64,000 nt of DNA from Tetranychus cinnabarinus (GCA_022266195.1 WHVY01000001.1:4216001-4280000), one strand, 5' to 3'. Positions 14,501 to 27,296 are shown, counted from the first letter of the stretch. Numbers and translations are program-made. The notes: generated by a model not told the origin, from the sequence alone.

Positions 14501-15339
14501 GCTATGGAAGTGGCCATGCAATTGCAGCAAAAATTTGGTACCCAAAGTGCGAACAGATTAGTTTTACTTGATGCATCTCCTGATCTACTCCAAGCCCGAG
14601 CTCGGTCATTGATTAAGCGAGAACAGGTTGTGGATGAGAATGAAGCTCATGTCAACTGGCTCGTTGGATTTTCATCTCTGTTCGTCCCAGTTGAATCAAG
14701 TGATAAACTGAAGACACAGTTGTTAAATTTAAAAACGAAACAAGAAAGATGCCAATTCATGTCCGAAATAATCTCAAAAGTATCCGCATTTAAATGTGAT
14801 GGAGATAAACTTTCCCAGGCAGCTGATCATCATTTCCATAAAATCAAATTGGCTTACTTCTATAAGGTTGAGAAAAAGTTCACTGGTGATTTGGTTCTCA
14901 TTCGATGCACAGAGCCAGAAGAGGAAGACGCTGAAGAATTTTCAAATCCAGATTATAATTTATCCAAGGTAAATATTACTAAACAATACTAATAGATTAT
15001 CAGGGAATAATCACAGTACAAAATAAATCACAGTTTTTTGTCAACGGATTTAAACCAGCAAAAGTGTCTCCCCCTTGTTGTTGGATTAAGATTTTAGGAA
15101 AACCGTTAAACCGATAAATTCAAAATTCTTTGTTTTTGACAAACCCAATTCATTGATAATTAACATCTTTTCATTGTTTCCCCGACAAAATCTAATTTAT
15201 CTTTTCTCTATTTCAGTATGTTAATGGTAAAGTAACAGCATATCGAGTCCAAGGAAACCACAAATCATTCCTAAGTGAATACTGTGAACAAGTTGGATCC
15301 TACCTTGATTCATCTCTCAACTATCTAACCTTTGCTTGA
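5580..15339 (+). CDS. FASN: Type I fatty acid synthase, five exons, 2541 aa
   Basis: Exons 5580-5715, 7167-7319, 7622-12742, 12876-14968 and 15217-15339 join in frame with GT-AG introns to 2541 codons, the usual length of animal cytosolic fatty acid synthase, which builds palmitate from acetyl-CoA, malonyl-CoA and NADPH. Domain order is canonical. The ketosynthase has Cys158 in DTACASS, His290 and His328. The malonyl/acetyl transferase has Ser587 in GHSLG. The dehydratase has His890 in a HxxxGxxxxP motif and Asp1043. A degenerate methyltransferase-like core follows. The enoyl reductase has a GSGGVG nucleotide loop near 1699. The ketoreductase has GGLGGLG near 1919 and Tyr2065. The ACP serine is Ser2185 in LGLDSL. 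The thioesterase triad is Ser2340 (GYSFG), Asp2369 and His2516. In the transferase, the conserved substrate-binding Arg (human 606) is Ile612 and the catalytic His (human 683) is Asn691. The start follows an in-frame stop and matches the family N-terminus. Exon 3 alone is 5.1 kb. The segment after the enoyl reductase nucleotide fold is poorly conserved. Confidence 0.95.
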
Positions 15340-15764
15340 TTTTCTTGATAAACCATTTTAAATTGTGAACTAATTTACATAATTATATTATCTATTTTTT
15401 AAGGTAAGCATTTATGTATACAAGTATAATCAAATTATCAATTCTTGCATTTGTTACCGTTTTTTCTTGTAAACACTCATGTAACTTGAATTTTGTTGTT
15501 TCTCATCTTTTCTTGCAATAATAACATAAAATTACATTGAAAAAAATGAAAAGTTAAAAATTATATTCACACTTATGTTTCAAAACGATTAAACTGTTGA
15601 AAGAAATTACAAGTAAATTTGAATTATCACAAAATCACATCGATGAATAGTTTAAAAAGTGTAACATGAATTGAGAGAAGCAAAAAGTGATGCCAGCTAA
15701 TAATAATAATAAAACTAGCAATTGAATAAGATTAAGGATTGGTTTAATCTGTTATTGTATTTCA

Positions 15765-15950
15765 AGTTATTATTTATGTTTATCGTTGTGTGACTTTATT
15801 GTAACACTTAAGAATCAATAGTTAAGGTATCAATAGTCGAGTCGCGTTCGTATATAGTCTAACCATATTTCTCACCTATTATAATAAATATAACTTTACT
15901 TCCCACTTGACCTGGTAACAATGGATTAGACCAAAGTTTACAAAAGAGGC
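15765..15950. repeat. Duplicated block shared, inverted, with 27905-28110
   Basis: The block downstream of the synthase reads almost base for base as the reverse complement of 27905-28110, including the words gtcgagtcgcgttcg and cttcccacttgacctgg. A shorter related piece lies at 21540-21625 in the same orientation and at 25345-25420 inverted, so the core is a small dispersed family with four copies here. It is non-coding. The stretch 15340-15764 holds the synthase 3' end and nothing else that I recognise. Confidence 0.8.
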
Positions 15951-16344
15951 TCACTACCTTTGCTTTCCTCTTCACCTTCCTCCATCTTTCCCTCTTTAAC
16001 CTTCTTCTTCTTCCTCCTCAACAACTTGGCCATCATAACCATCGTTTTGAATCTTAAAATCTTGTATTTTAAAGTCTATTATGCCAAGTAAACTTGAAAA
16101 ATTTCAATATTTTTTCACCCAACTTGGCAGCTTTACAAATCCATCCTAAATAACCATTTCAACCGTTTTCCTATTTTGTATCAACTCTCAATGGTTAATC
16201 TTCATCATCCCAATGATTATCATTATAATTATTCTCATCTTCTCATTTAATCATCTTATATTGATTTTGATGAAAGAAGATGTTTGTTTTCAATGAAATT
16301 GGTTAACCGCAAGCGTTTATGATAAATATTAAGGTAAGCTTTTC

Positions 16345-16510
16345 AAAGTGTTTTTCAAGTGGATTTAAGTTTGGCCACTTTAAACAGATATTAATATTGA
16401 ATTGTTGACTTATCAATGTAAAATTGTTGAATAGTAAATGTTATTTGTTGATAAATTGTCTCGACATGATACTTTACAGCAAATTATCATAACAATAAGA
16501 GTAAAATCAA
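16345..16510. repeat. Duplicated block shared, direct, with 28940-29095
   Basis: Words such as ttttcaagtggatttaag and atgttatttgttgataaa occur in the same order and orientation at 28940-29095, inside the intron of the second zinc-finger gene. The copies differ by several substitutions and small indels. The remaining sequence 15951-17486 is AT-rich with pyrimidine tracts and no recognised gene. Confidence 0.7.
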
Positions 16511-17486
16511 CACAAAAGTATTGTTATTGAAAAGACACCCAAAGGAGCATCATTTTGATGGTTAAACCTAAAGGATCATCTTCATCTGTTTACTGGTTAA
16601 CAATGTATTTAGAGTTAACCATTTCTCCTCGTTAATGGTATCATTGATATCATTTCAATTACAAATGATCATTGATCAAGTATCCGGTCATTTTAGGTGT
16701 AGATTGATGCGTTTATTTGAGGAAAAAAAAGTTTACATTAAAATTTTATAAATTGATTTATTTTCCTCCCAATCGTTAGCATAAATCATCAGGAAAATGG
16801 TCAACAATGAGCGACCATTAAAAGGATAACGATTAAAAGTCGAAAGGTTTTTCAATGAAACCAACATTGAATGTGAAAAAATTGATATTTACTGAAAATC
16901 ATCTTACATTAATCTGCATTTAATTAGATTTGATGATTGTAACAATTTTGATCCTCTAAGTTGATAAAAATGGTAACCAATATTGAAAGGAAATAATGAT
17001 AATAATGGGTTGAATAGAGAGTGAATAAGTTGGTTTTGTCAATCAATTAAATTATAGCTGATTGAATCTAAAAGTTAAAGGCATTTTGATTCAATGGCTT
17101 TTGTTAACAATCAAATTAACCGACCAAACAAACCAAAAGTGACATTAACGCATCAACATTATCATGATTAACTGACAATTTCAATGTTTTTAGGTCGAAA
17201 TTCGTGTTTAAAAACAATCATAAAAACTGAAATGCTTAAATTATTAGAGACAATTTAGCAAAATTGAAAAAGGCGCTTCTTGAGTGGCTACTTGGCGCTC
17301 TTTTTTGTTGCTTAACATCTGATTTATGCAAGTCACAATGAAAATTATTCAACTTGTTCATCGTAATTATTTTAATCAATTAATTTTGATAATTCAGCTA
17401 TTCTGTTACTCATAATCTGTAAGTAAGTAATTGTTGCTTCCCTTAATTCCCAAATCTAATCAAAAATCCTTTTGTCTCCAATTCAG

Positions 17487-17716
17487 CAAGTGATGGAGTT
17501 GGCGTTTAAGGATGGTTTCCTTTACTGTTTTCATTGGATTTGGTCAGAAGATCTTTTAACCCAAAAATGCTACAAGTACGATTAACTGTTTGGTTGGAGA
17601 TACATTGATGTGAATCACTATCGGGGAGAAACATTTGAATTATCTACTCGAAAAGCTGATCAATCTCCTATGTTTCTGGTTATAGATGACATTGGACCTG
17701 TTTGCATGTCGATGGC
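17487..17716 (+). pseudogene. Orphan exon-like segment with one in-frame stop
   Basis: A 230-bp segment is bounded by a good acceptor (ccaattcag, ending 17486) and donor (gtaagtaa, from 17717). One reading frame runs through it with coding-like composition. It encodes 32 codons containing FKDGFLYCFHWIW, then TAA at 17583-17585, then 43 more codons in the same frame containing YRGETFEL and FLVIDDIGPVC. No upstream or downstream exons could be assigned and I do not recognise the family. It may be an exon of a decayed gene or a nonsense-bearing duplicate from elsewhere. Calling it a pseudogene is an inference from the in-frame stop. Confidence 0.35.
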
Positions 17717-19287
17717 GTAAGTAATAGCCTTATAGCCATTGATCTGTTACACGATTAGCTGTTATTATAACAATGTAACAATGTTTATATCACAAAATCT
17801 GGTTTCTCTTTTTGGGTAACTTCAGATTAAAAGTGGATTATTTTTGTAACTCCTATTGGGTGCTCTATTCCGTTTCTCATTGGTCTCTTTCTAATGGATA
17901 AAGTCGATCATAAAATGGATTTATTTGTTCATCATCTTTCTTTTAATTTTCCTTCACAATTTATTCTTTCGTTCTTTTTTTTCTTTCCTTCCTTCGCCCC
18001 TTCTTTCTCCTTCTCTCTTCCTCCTCATTCATCCATCCTCCCACCCTGCCTCATCTAGCCTCTAACACTTTATGGTCTACTTGCTACATTTACTTGTATT
18101 ATTTGACTGAGGGTAAATATAAATGAATCATTCTTCTCCTTTTTACTTTCTTTTCTTATTATTGTCATCATCATCATCATTTTCATCCTCATTGTTGAAG
18201 TTACAGTATCATAACAATGCAAACAGTCATCATCATTATCATCATCCTTCATATTCTCGCTCCTTTCTCTTGCCTTTCCATTCTAATTCATTTACCAGTT
18301 TTTCCAACTCGTGGTATATTCACGTTTCACATGCTTTTACGCCTAAAAATATTCATTTTCTCATCATCTTTCATCCTTTTCTTCTTCCTCCTTATTCATC
18401 ATTATCTTCGTCTTTTCATCATCTATCTGTTTCTATACAGCAATCCATTCCCTCTCTCGATCATCCATTTTCCCTGGTTCTTAACATTTTTAATTTCATT
18501 CCCTTGAATATTATTTGCCTTTTTAATTTTACTCAATATTTATTTTTAATTGCTTCTTCTGTTCCTTCCACATTCATTCATAACATTAACTCCCCATTTA
18601 GTACATTAAGAATAAGTTTATTATGCAAAATTAACTAACAATGAGTAAATCAAGATTATACTCAACATTTATAGTTTGATTTATGGGCGATCATTTGAAC
18701 TTTCAATTCTTAAATGAAATGAAAATCATTGAATTACAGCTTCTTCATCGCTTATTACCGTTTATATATGACCTTTTCAAATTGGACAATTGATATAACT
18801 AAACACTAAGCTTAATCAATTATTCATGGCTGTCAATAGTCAAGTTTAAGTCAGGTCAAAAGTCAGGTAATAATTGAATATAGAGACTATTAAATAAATT
18901 GTTCGTTAACAACTATTGATATGATGGTTTGAAAAGCGAATCAAATTGAATAAAAATAATAATTGTCACCATTTTTTTATTACAGATTCCAATTGGATGT
19001 CATTTTATCGCCAGTTTTTAATACTTCCTGAAGTTTGTTATGGGACAAGAAGCTCAAAAAAAAGTATAAAGTAAACATTTTAACTGTTCAACAACAATCG
19101 CATTTCCAGTTTTATTTCAATGCAAGTTTCATTCATTTTTATCACCTCACCAGACTATATCAATGTTTTTTAAACTTCAGTGAAACGTTAACCTCAAATT
19201 CATTGTCATTTATTTACCTTTACTTGAAAAACAGTCAATATCAATGAGCTAGCAAAAGTGTTAAAGAAAGCAGTGAATGATATGAAT
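17717..19287. other. Pyrimidine-rich and low-complexity stretch with a duplicated segment
   Basis: Positions 17930-18060 and 18120-18500 are T/C-rich with tandem tcatca-type triplets. This creates long but uninformative open frames, which are rejected as genes. A segment around 18215-18370 (containing ttctcgctcctttctcttgc) is repeated in direct orientation at 23870-24020. The motif tagcctctaacac near 18056 recurs at about 24810 (inverted) and 29413 (direct). No gene is recognised. Confidence 0.5.
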
Positions 19288-19682
19288 GAGACAAAGGATA
19301 AGACGAACGTTTGACAAGGTATTTAGTCCATTGTATTGACCCAAGAAAAGGTTAAACCTTCAAAAGTGTAAAGTGTTAAAGATAAAAGTTTAAGATGAAA
19401 AGAACCTAAAAGAAGAAGAAGAGGAAGAAAGAGTAAGATGAAGATGAAGATGGCGAAAGTGAGATAATCCCGCCTTTTCTTTAATTAAACTCATTAAAGC
19501 GTAAGAAATAAGCCTTTGAATGTTGGAATCTTAAAGAGACCCGAAAATGATTGTAAGGCTTGTGAATGGGCTGAAAGAAGGTGTGGATCAGTGGTTGGTC
19601 ATCTTTACCAAATAATGGTTATTGTGTATTACTGTGACTCTCAAGTAGCTAAGGTCACTTGAAAAGGCTACTTAAATCATGT
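19288..19682. repeat. 395-bp direct repeat, copy 1 (copy 2 at 29804-30198)
   Basis: The sequence matches 29804-30198 nearly base for base with a constant offset of 10516 bp, so there are no indels. The first difference I see is at the very end (cttaaatcatg against cttaaaccatg). Here it lies downstream of the minus-strand zinc-finger gene. The other copy lies inside the intron of the plus-strand gene. Confidence 0.9.
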
Positions 19683-20040
19683 AAAAACACTCAAAACTCA
19701 AGAGAACCGTTGATTCAATTGATTATTCAAATGATTGTTGAATTCATTTTAAAATTTTAGTTGATTTATTTCAAGAAACTTGACTCTTAACATGTTGACA
19801 AGTTTTTTTTACATTGATTGTGCAAATTGACATTGGCAAAATTAAAAATGATGAAAAAATAGATTGACAAAAAATAACATTTCATATTGTTTGATATACA
19901 TTTTGTGGCCTTAAACAGTTTGGTGAAAACTGATTTTGACCTTTTAGGTTTTTTTGGTATCATATAACTTATGATTCAATTGATTTTTTTATTTATTTGT
20001 TTGGTTGTATTGTGAAAATATTAATTTATATTTGGTTCCT

Positions 20041-20415
20041 TTCTTTATGTACATAGATGATAAATTGTGTTGATTTGATTGGCCATTTATTATAAAGGTG
20101 TTATCCATGGATTATAATTGAATGGAAACTGTAATTGGTTCAATTGGATTGGAATCGGGATTGACATTGGTCCACATCTTTGATGGGTTTTAATATGCTT
20201 TTTAAGATGATCTTTACGACCAAATCTCTTTGAACATATTGAACAAGAGAAAGGCCTTAATCCACTGTGAATACGTTTATGTCGAGTCAACTCTTCATTT
20301 CTGGTAAACGTTTTGCCACAATTTTCATGATCACAAGCAAATGGACGTTCACCTGTTAATAAAAAGAGATAAAAATGCAAATCAATTAATTACTTAAATT
20401 CAAAGTGATTTAATG
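20041..20415. repeat. 375-bp near-identical inverted block around zinc-finger exon 2
   Basis: The reverse complement of this block equals 30326-30700. I found one difference, a synonymous C/T in the codon before Arg-Asn (ACC against ACT). It covers the end of the intron, the whole coding part of exon 2 and about 50 bp of 3' sequence, and it stops abruptly at both ends. Such a sharp near-identical tract beside diverged exon 1 suggests gene conversion or a recent duplication of this part only. Confidence 0.9.
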
Positions 20416-21289
20416 TTGTTCAAAATGTGGCATGTTGAGAGTTCAACCGTCATTCATATTAATTTCAATCTAGTTGGCAACAATGATGTACCGTTTACGT
20501 GCTTACGCTCAAAACCAAGAATCATGATCAACATCGATGAACTTAATCTTAGAATTGCAAATAATTTCTGACATTTTTTATTCAACCAATTTGTAATTGA
20601 TTAACATGATCACATTGGTAAAAAACTATCAACAAAATGCACAGAAAGCTCTGAAATTAGTGGAATAAGAAATTGAAATTACTTGGATTTCAAGCGTTTG
20701 CAGGATTGCTAGAGAACTAAAAGGCAAAGGCTTCAGAAGCTGTATTAAATGGCAATTCATGATCATGTAAAGATCACTCAATGAAATTAAAACTGGCTGC
20801 CGTTGATTTTACTCACAACATCACTTTAATAAAGGTTTTTGTGCGGCAAACTCTTTGAATAACGGAGTTTAATTCTTATCATTCAAATTCACTTTCATGA
20901 CTTTTGATGAATTTACATTTACTGTACTAACCTGTATGAATCCTTATGTGTCCTTTGAGTTGTCCGTTATTTGAAAATGAAACTTGACAATGTGGACATT
21001 TAAACCTCTTTGGTCGTTGCTTTTTTTGCTGCATAATTGTGGCTGATGAAGATGCATTTTGATGTTGATGATATTGATGTGGAGTAAACACATTTAAACA
21101 ATTATAATATAGTTGATTCAATTGTGAGCAACATGGTGATGTTGATGATGGAGATGGCGATGAAAGTGAAGACGAAGAAGACAAGGTTAATGGTTGAAAT
21201 GATGAAGTCGATGAGTTTGACGAGGTTGATGAAGATGATGATTGATCCCAGGGTCTAAAAATTTGTGCATGAACATCAACAACTGACAT
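20090..21289 (-). CDS. Three-finger C2H2 zinc-finger protein, copy A (206 aa)
   Basis: Two exons, 21289-20932 and 20352-20090 on the minus strand, join at a Gly codon through a gttagt donor and a ttaacag acceptor. The start MSVVDVHAQIFRPW is chosen because it aligns with the start of copy B (MSLFDGQIFRPW). Further upstream ATGs lie in a non-conserved leader. The N-terminal part is Ser-rich, encoded by a triplet repeat near 21150-21240, followed by a basic QKKQRPKRFK motif. Three C2H2 fingers follow: CPHC...HIRIH, CDHENC...HKRIH and CSIC...HIKTH. The helices of fingers 2 and 3 carry RNEELTR and RKDHLKK. They resemble EGR and Sp/KLF fingers that contact GC-rich DNA, so a nuclear transcription factor is likely. 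The exact family is not clear. Exon 2 with its flanks is virtually identical to copy B, whereas exon 1 has diverged. Confidence 0.8.
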
Positions 21290-22430
21290 TGTGTAAAAAG
21301 AAAGGGGAAGAAGGATTATCAAAAATATTGAAATTGAATGTAAAAAATATAAATACTTGGTCCGAACACTTGAGAGTAAATGAAAATGGAAAAGTAAATA
21401 CATTTTTGGGTTCCTTTTCACAAAGGTTTGGCCTATTTGAGCCTCACGAGTTACAAGGAGGAGCTAGAAAGATCCTATACCTAATAATAATATGATGATG
21501 AGGAGGATAAAGATGAGGATGGGGACCGAGATGACGGAGCACGACACTCACGTTTTCACAAATAAAAAGGCCTAACCATTGTATCAAATATAACTTTGGT
21601 TCCCACTTGACTTGACAACAATGGATTATCCTTAACGATGAAAACGCCAACCAAAAATTTACATTCCTATTTGCTTCATCATCTCCATTATCAGATGAAC
21701 ATTGTCTTCACCCCAATGCATTAACCAAAAACAGCGACTTTCCAGGTCCACCAAATAGCCTTAAATGTCACCTAATTTTTAAATGTTCAAGATGATTCAG
21801 TTTACTTTATTCAATGATCTAATTGTTGATTTGGATCACTTGTCAACATCCATCAATTTTCACCTTATTTTTTTTATCTTCACATTGGGTCAGGTTAGGT
21901 TAGGTTACATTGGACATGAAATTATGGACGGAAACTGATTACTATTTACTCACATATCAATATGTTTGTCCTAAATTGATTGTTAACAAATTGATTTATG
22001 ACCTTCAACAAGGTAATCAACTAACTATAGAATTTACCTTTTCAATGAGCAAGAAAAATCTGTTTTACTTATCAATGTTATAAAGTAACTAGGATGAACA
22101 CTTGAACATCTTAAGGAGTGTTTCTTATCGATGATTTATTCCAATTTTTTCTTATTGCTTCTTCATCACCTTATCGTTCCTTTTGCAACCATTTCAATTG
22201 TGATTTTGTACAGTTTTAATTTGTAATACTCAATTGTTGAAAACTCAGTTCAAAATACAATAAAGGGAAAAATTTGTACATTTTCATCCAATTTTTGCTC
22301 ATTGATTTATTGACTCAATCTTGCTAAAGCTTTTTCATATTTTATCATTCACATTTTTGGCCCAATTATTGGCAATTTGTTAAGCTCGACATCATTTAAT
22401 AAACCAGACAACAATTAACAAATCTTGGAA
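21290..22430. other. Upstream region of zinc-finger copy A
   Basis: No gene is recognised. 21540-21625 contains a diverged copy of the dispersed core also found at 15855-15940, 25345-25420 (inverted) and 27915-27990 (inverted). A short telomere-like run, ggttaggttaggtta, lies at about 21893-21907. The rest is AT-rich. Confidence 0.5.
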
Positions 22431-22435
22431 GATTT

Positions 22436-23436
22436 CCACACACCGAAGATCGCGGATCCTATCATCCCAAGCTAAATGGCTTGTACGGCCATACGACTCT
22501 TTTGATGTTCCTCCTCTGTGGCGCTTATTGTGGTTTTACGGCATAAAATTAGCTAATATTGAAAAAGACTATATGTAAGTATTTATAACTTATTATACAT
22601 TTTATTTATGTTCAAACTAAAATATTTTTATCTAATTTCAGTCCGAACATGGCGATGATTCTTCACAATAATTTATTATATTATTCAACACATTTAACTA
22701 AGTGTGTTGTCAATAAGCAGCTAAAAGAAGTCTCTCATGTTTAGAGTTGTTGGAATTACAAAGAAAACTATTTCAATTATTACATAAATTGATTTCAATC
22801 CGAGATGGCACCTTGGACAAAAATGATGGAAAATGTCAGTGTGAGACAAACCACGCCAATAGTAACCTGAATACACTCCCTGAATACGTATTATCATCTC
22901 ATGTATCGGTTCTATGTATTGCCTGCAACATTAACTTCCAGAACTTTGAAAATTATGGAAAATTCATAGCTCCTGATTGTTAGGTTGAACGCCAAACACA
23001 AAAAATTATAAAAATGCTCGCTCAGCTTATGGAAGACGCCTTAATTCACAGCATTACACGTTATTCAATTACATCAATTTCCTATACACTATTTAATCCC
23101 AATAAAAATTGTCTATTTCCTTAATCTTTCATTGTAAATGTATTCATCTCAACTTCAGCATACATTGAGTATAACGTTTGGACAAAAACATTTGGATTTG
23201 AAACCAATTATTTCATTGACATGATTATTGATATTAAATTAATAATTTTTGCGAGCCATGAAAACATCAAAAGAGGTCAACTGGTAAAACCCTCAAATCA
23301 ACCTTACTGTGACTTGATTTTGGTATCTTACTCTGAAAATCAACCTCAAACCAATGGACAATGGTCAATGACACTCAACAAACTGTTACATTTTAACTGT
23401 AATATGACTTCTTTCATCTCAAGTTTTGGTTGAATA
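22436..23436 (+). other. Exon-like segments of an unrecognised gene, possibly degenerate
   Basis: An unusually GC-rich segment (about 22436-22574) reads with a frame containing WLVRPYDSFDVPPLWRLLWF and ends at an AT|GTAAGT donor. A 66-bp AT-rich intron follows, ending tttcag. The next segment continues in the same frame with IPNMAMILHNNLLYYSTHL and stops at 22740-22742. A second frame overlaps it and runs to 22983 (LELLELQRKLFQLLHKLI, then a Cys-rich stretch). Open frames continue at about 23015-23120 and 23221-23433. The HNNxxYxxxHL motif is reminiscent of ZW10/RINT-type tethering subunits, but this is a weak resemblance. The frame change suggests decay or a further unrecognised splice. No start codon could be assigned. 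Confidence 0.3.
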
Positions 23437-26400
23437 AAACCTTGTAAATCTCTGGTTGACATTTTGATCTTATTAAAGCCATCTTTTGATATACTTGGTG
23501 AATTTGATCAAGATTAACAATCGAAAAATGGATTCCTCACTCGAAAGAGTATCATTGGAATTGTATTGAATGGTGAATCTAAAATGAAAATTAGCTTTCC
23601 CGTTAAAGTAACTGAAAATATTTTCTGATTGGTTCATTGAAACAGACCTTATAATATAAATCTTTTCTAATGCTCCTTCCTTTCACCCTGTTTTAGCCTT
23701 TTACACTCTGGGCTTTTGGTTAAATTATTTGATAGCCTTGGGTAATCATCAATGAATCATTCTCTATACACAATGTTACTTTCACTCTATTTTCACTGCA
23801 CATCTCAGCATCATCATCATCTCCCTTTTCATCACCAGTGTTGTTATTGATCCAATCTTATAACACAAACAGTCATCATAACAATCATTATCATCATCAT
23901 CATTCTTCATATTCTCGCTCCTTTCTCTTGCCTTTCCATTCTAATTCATTTACCAGTTTCCAACTCGTGGTAGATTCACGTTTCACATGCTTTTACGCCT
24001 AAAAATATCATTCATCCTCTATCATCGCCTTTCATCTCCACTCTTCTTCTCCTCCTTTTTCACCAATCATCATTTTCCCTCTTCATCACTTTCTTTGTCT
24101 AGTCAGTGAAAAATAAACTGTAAAAATTGCTTTTCCTCTCAAGTTATTGGCTCAATCAAGACACTGGATGTCATGGACAAGCAATTTAAGGTCTACAAGC
24201 AATCTGATTATTGCAATCAGAAGTGAATTCACCTCTTGAAATTCATCTTTCAATTTAGTAGTCGCTAAGATAATTGTAACCTCAGATGAGCATCAAGTAT
24301 TGTCACGGAGAATCAGTCTTTAAATTGCTAATAAAGACAGAATTGATTCGCCGTATCTTTCATACTACTGGTGACAATCATTTGAATAGCACAAATAATA
24401 ATGATGAGTTGTTCAACAATGCGATTCGATTTGGCTTATAAATAACAAATGCAGTTGTCACCTTCATTTCATACCTTAACAATCACAATCCATCTCATCT
24501 CGTTTAGTATGAATAACTAAATAAGTGATGGCAGTAGTTAATAACAGCTAGTTAAAGCATGTAAAATCAAAGACGAATTGATATGTTCACAGCTGATTTC
24601 GTGTGATAATTCAAATGTTAACAATCTTTAATATTACATTCACATTTCAATCAATGGAAGGTTTTAACGAAGGAATTAATTTCTATTTGATCAGAGTCTA
24701 TATTAATAATGAAAAGAAATTGAAATCATATTAAAGTAATAATTGATTGATGTTTGCCTCGTAAGCTATTTAATGTATCAACCAGACCATAATGTGTTAG
24801 AGGCTAGCTAAGGGTGGGATGAAGGAGGGTGATCAGGATAAAAGGGATGAAAGATACAATGTAAATCCAGTTTACAAACCAATGGGAAGATGAAATCAAT
24901 GATCTGAGGAGGAGTTAATATCAAGCTAATCCAGATTATTCAATTTTTCTCATTTACCTGCAAACGTCAATCAACAGTTGAAATGCTAAACCATAGACGA
25001 TTAAATCTAATGTTTTAATCCAAAAATTGATGGCACAATGAAGTGTGCGAACAATTAAACTTGACTTAACTCGGGATTGTTGAAGTGTTAGACATTGTAT
25101 AAAAAATGCATTTGTTTTGAAGATTGGGACTTTAAGATGGTTGGAGAGTTTTTAGATGTTGAACAAACAATTTGATGTAATAGACTTTAATCCACTGTTT
25201 CGCTGGTAATGATGATGGTGATGATGAAGGAGGGAAGAGGATGAAAAAAGGAGGGAGAGAGGAAGGTGAAGAGGATAAAGAGGGTAGAAGAAGCGTCTTT
25301 TTCAATGTAACTTTTGTAAAGTTAACTTTATCCTTCGACATAATCCATTGTTATCAGGTCAAGTGGGAACCAAAGTTATATTTATTACAATGTGAAAAAT
25401 ATGGTTAGACCTTTTTAACTTGTGAGTAACAAAAAATTGCGAGTGCCAAAGTATTAATACCACTTTAAAAGTAACACTGGTTGAGTGTTACATTTGAAAA
25501 GTGTCGCATTTGAATTGTCACAGAACGTTAAACATAAAGAATAAGCAATATCCTTTTCAAGTGATATCATTGTATTCACTTTTATACAACAATAATATAT
25601 CAAATCGATTCTTATTCTTCTTCTTTCTTCGCCTTCTTTTCGTTTGCTTTTTTCTTCCAGTCTTCTTGTCCTCATCATCACTCTTTGATTGAACCATTTT
25701 AATAGTAACTCCTATGTGATAATTGTCACTACATTTACATGATTACATAGGCTTCCAATACAATTCAGTCAAAAAGGCAAACTGTTGACAAAAAGGAAAA
25801 GGAAATTTTTCTCATTAATTTCTTTTAACAATTTTAGGTAGATACTCACCGGTCAATAACGTAGTAGATACCAGAATTAATGCCTAGCATTTCATTATTT
25901 AAATAGTTCTTGAGTTGGTTAAAATTAATATTCAATATTCATGATTGTTTCCTGCACTAATGTAAACTAAAATTAATCAGATTTGTTGAGGATCGAGTTT
26001 AAATGTTGATAATGAGTATACTGATACCAATACTGGATACTGTTATCTAGTTGACTAAAAGATACAACTCAAATATTTCAATGATAATTGATCCGATTTA
26101 TTTCCTATTTTAACGGTTTTTTGCTTTTAATGACAAATTATGGCAACGGATGAATTAATAATTATTTAATGATTTTTTAATCGTTTAATATTGTAAAACC
26201 TTTCCTGGTAAATGTTTAATGGTGTGTTTTGGAAACGATTCAAATGGCAAAAATATCTTCTGACTTACCTTATTTGCTCTTACGTTTTTTGCTGACTCAA
26301 ATCAATGGTCAACAAGTCGGTTCAAAGGGCTAATGGACATGATAATGTAATAAAGTGAAGCATTCTGGTTGGATTCATCTGATTTTATCGTTCTTACTTG

Positions 26401-27296
26401 GTGTAATAAGTAAATATGCGGCTAAATTTGAACTCGATTGAAAGATATATTCCAACTCTGGACTCTATTGGTTGAATGTGGAATCTAAGTTTATATTTGG
26501 CGATTCATCATTTCAAAGTGAGAGTATATTATTGTCAGTATAATCCGGAGATATTCAAACGCTGTTCTTTTTTTTCTGGTCAATCCATAAATAGATAAGT
26601 TGAAAATGAAAACCTTTTGTGTTGAATGGACTTTCCTATGGACTTTATGCTCAACCCACTTTGACGCTTCCCAACTTATCCAGACAATATCAACACTTTG
26701 AATAGTCTAACTTTTCACTTTATCATTTTCAAGAATCTGAATTGTTTGTAATTCCTGTTGTAATGAGTTACTTTTGAAAGTTAAATCATAAAAGAAAGGT
26801 GCTAATGGAACATGTTATTGAATTTTATCAACAATACCATCAGCTACTGTTACAGAAGAAGAAAACACTTTTCTTCTTACCTCAAGATAAAAGTTACTTT
26901 CTTCCGGATTCACAATGGTTTTACTTTCTTTTTACCTTCTTCACCATGGAGCAAAGTTTCAAGTATTTGTCCAAACAATATGGAAAGCTCATCAATCACC
27001 AACAATCAGAATCAGTTTTCACTTAACAATGAGCATAAACAAAACAATGGACAGGAGCGAAGAAAATATTTTTTCTTGGTTTACTCATTGACAAAATAAC
27101 TTTGTCAACAAAAATCTTTAACTTTTAACAAATAACCTTTTATATTGATTAACAATCACGTCTTCATCTATACCTTTCCTTACCCATCTCAACCTTCACA
27201 TCGCTGGTATGTCAAGTAAATAATTCATCCATTTATAAAATATTAGCGACAACAATTTATTCACTTTTTTTCTCTTTCTCTTGCAGTAAAGTCATT
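23437..27296. other. AT-rich intergenic stretch with duplicated segments
   Basis: There is no recognisable gene. 23870-24020 duplicates 18215-18370 in direct orientation. 24690-24900 is inverted relative to 29220-29480 (shared words gtttgcctcgtaagctattt and accagaccataatgtgtta). 25200-25290 is a purine-rich gatgatg/ggaggg tract that creates spurious frames. 25345-25420 is an inverted copy of the dispersed core. Short open frames near 26800-27100 have low-complexity Asn/Ser-rich translations and no support. Confidence 0.45.

Noticed and set aside
18123..18638. Long plus-strand open frames rich in Ser, His, Phe and Leu
   Set aside because: They come from T/C-rich and tcatca-type low-complexity DNA; several frames are open at once and no domain or splice support is visible.
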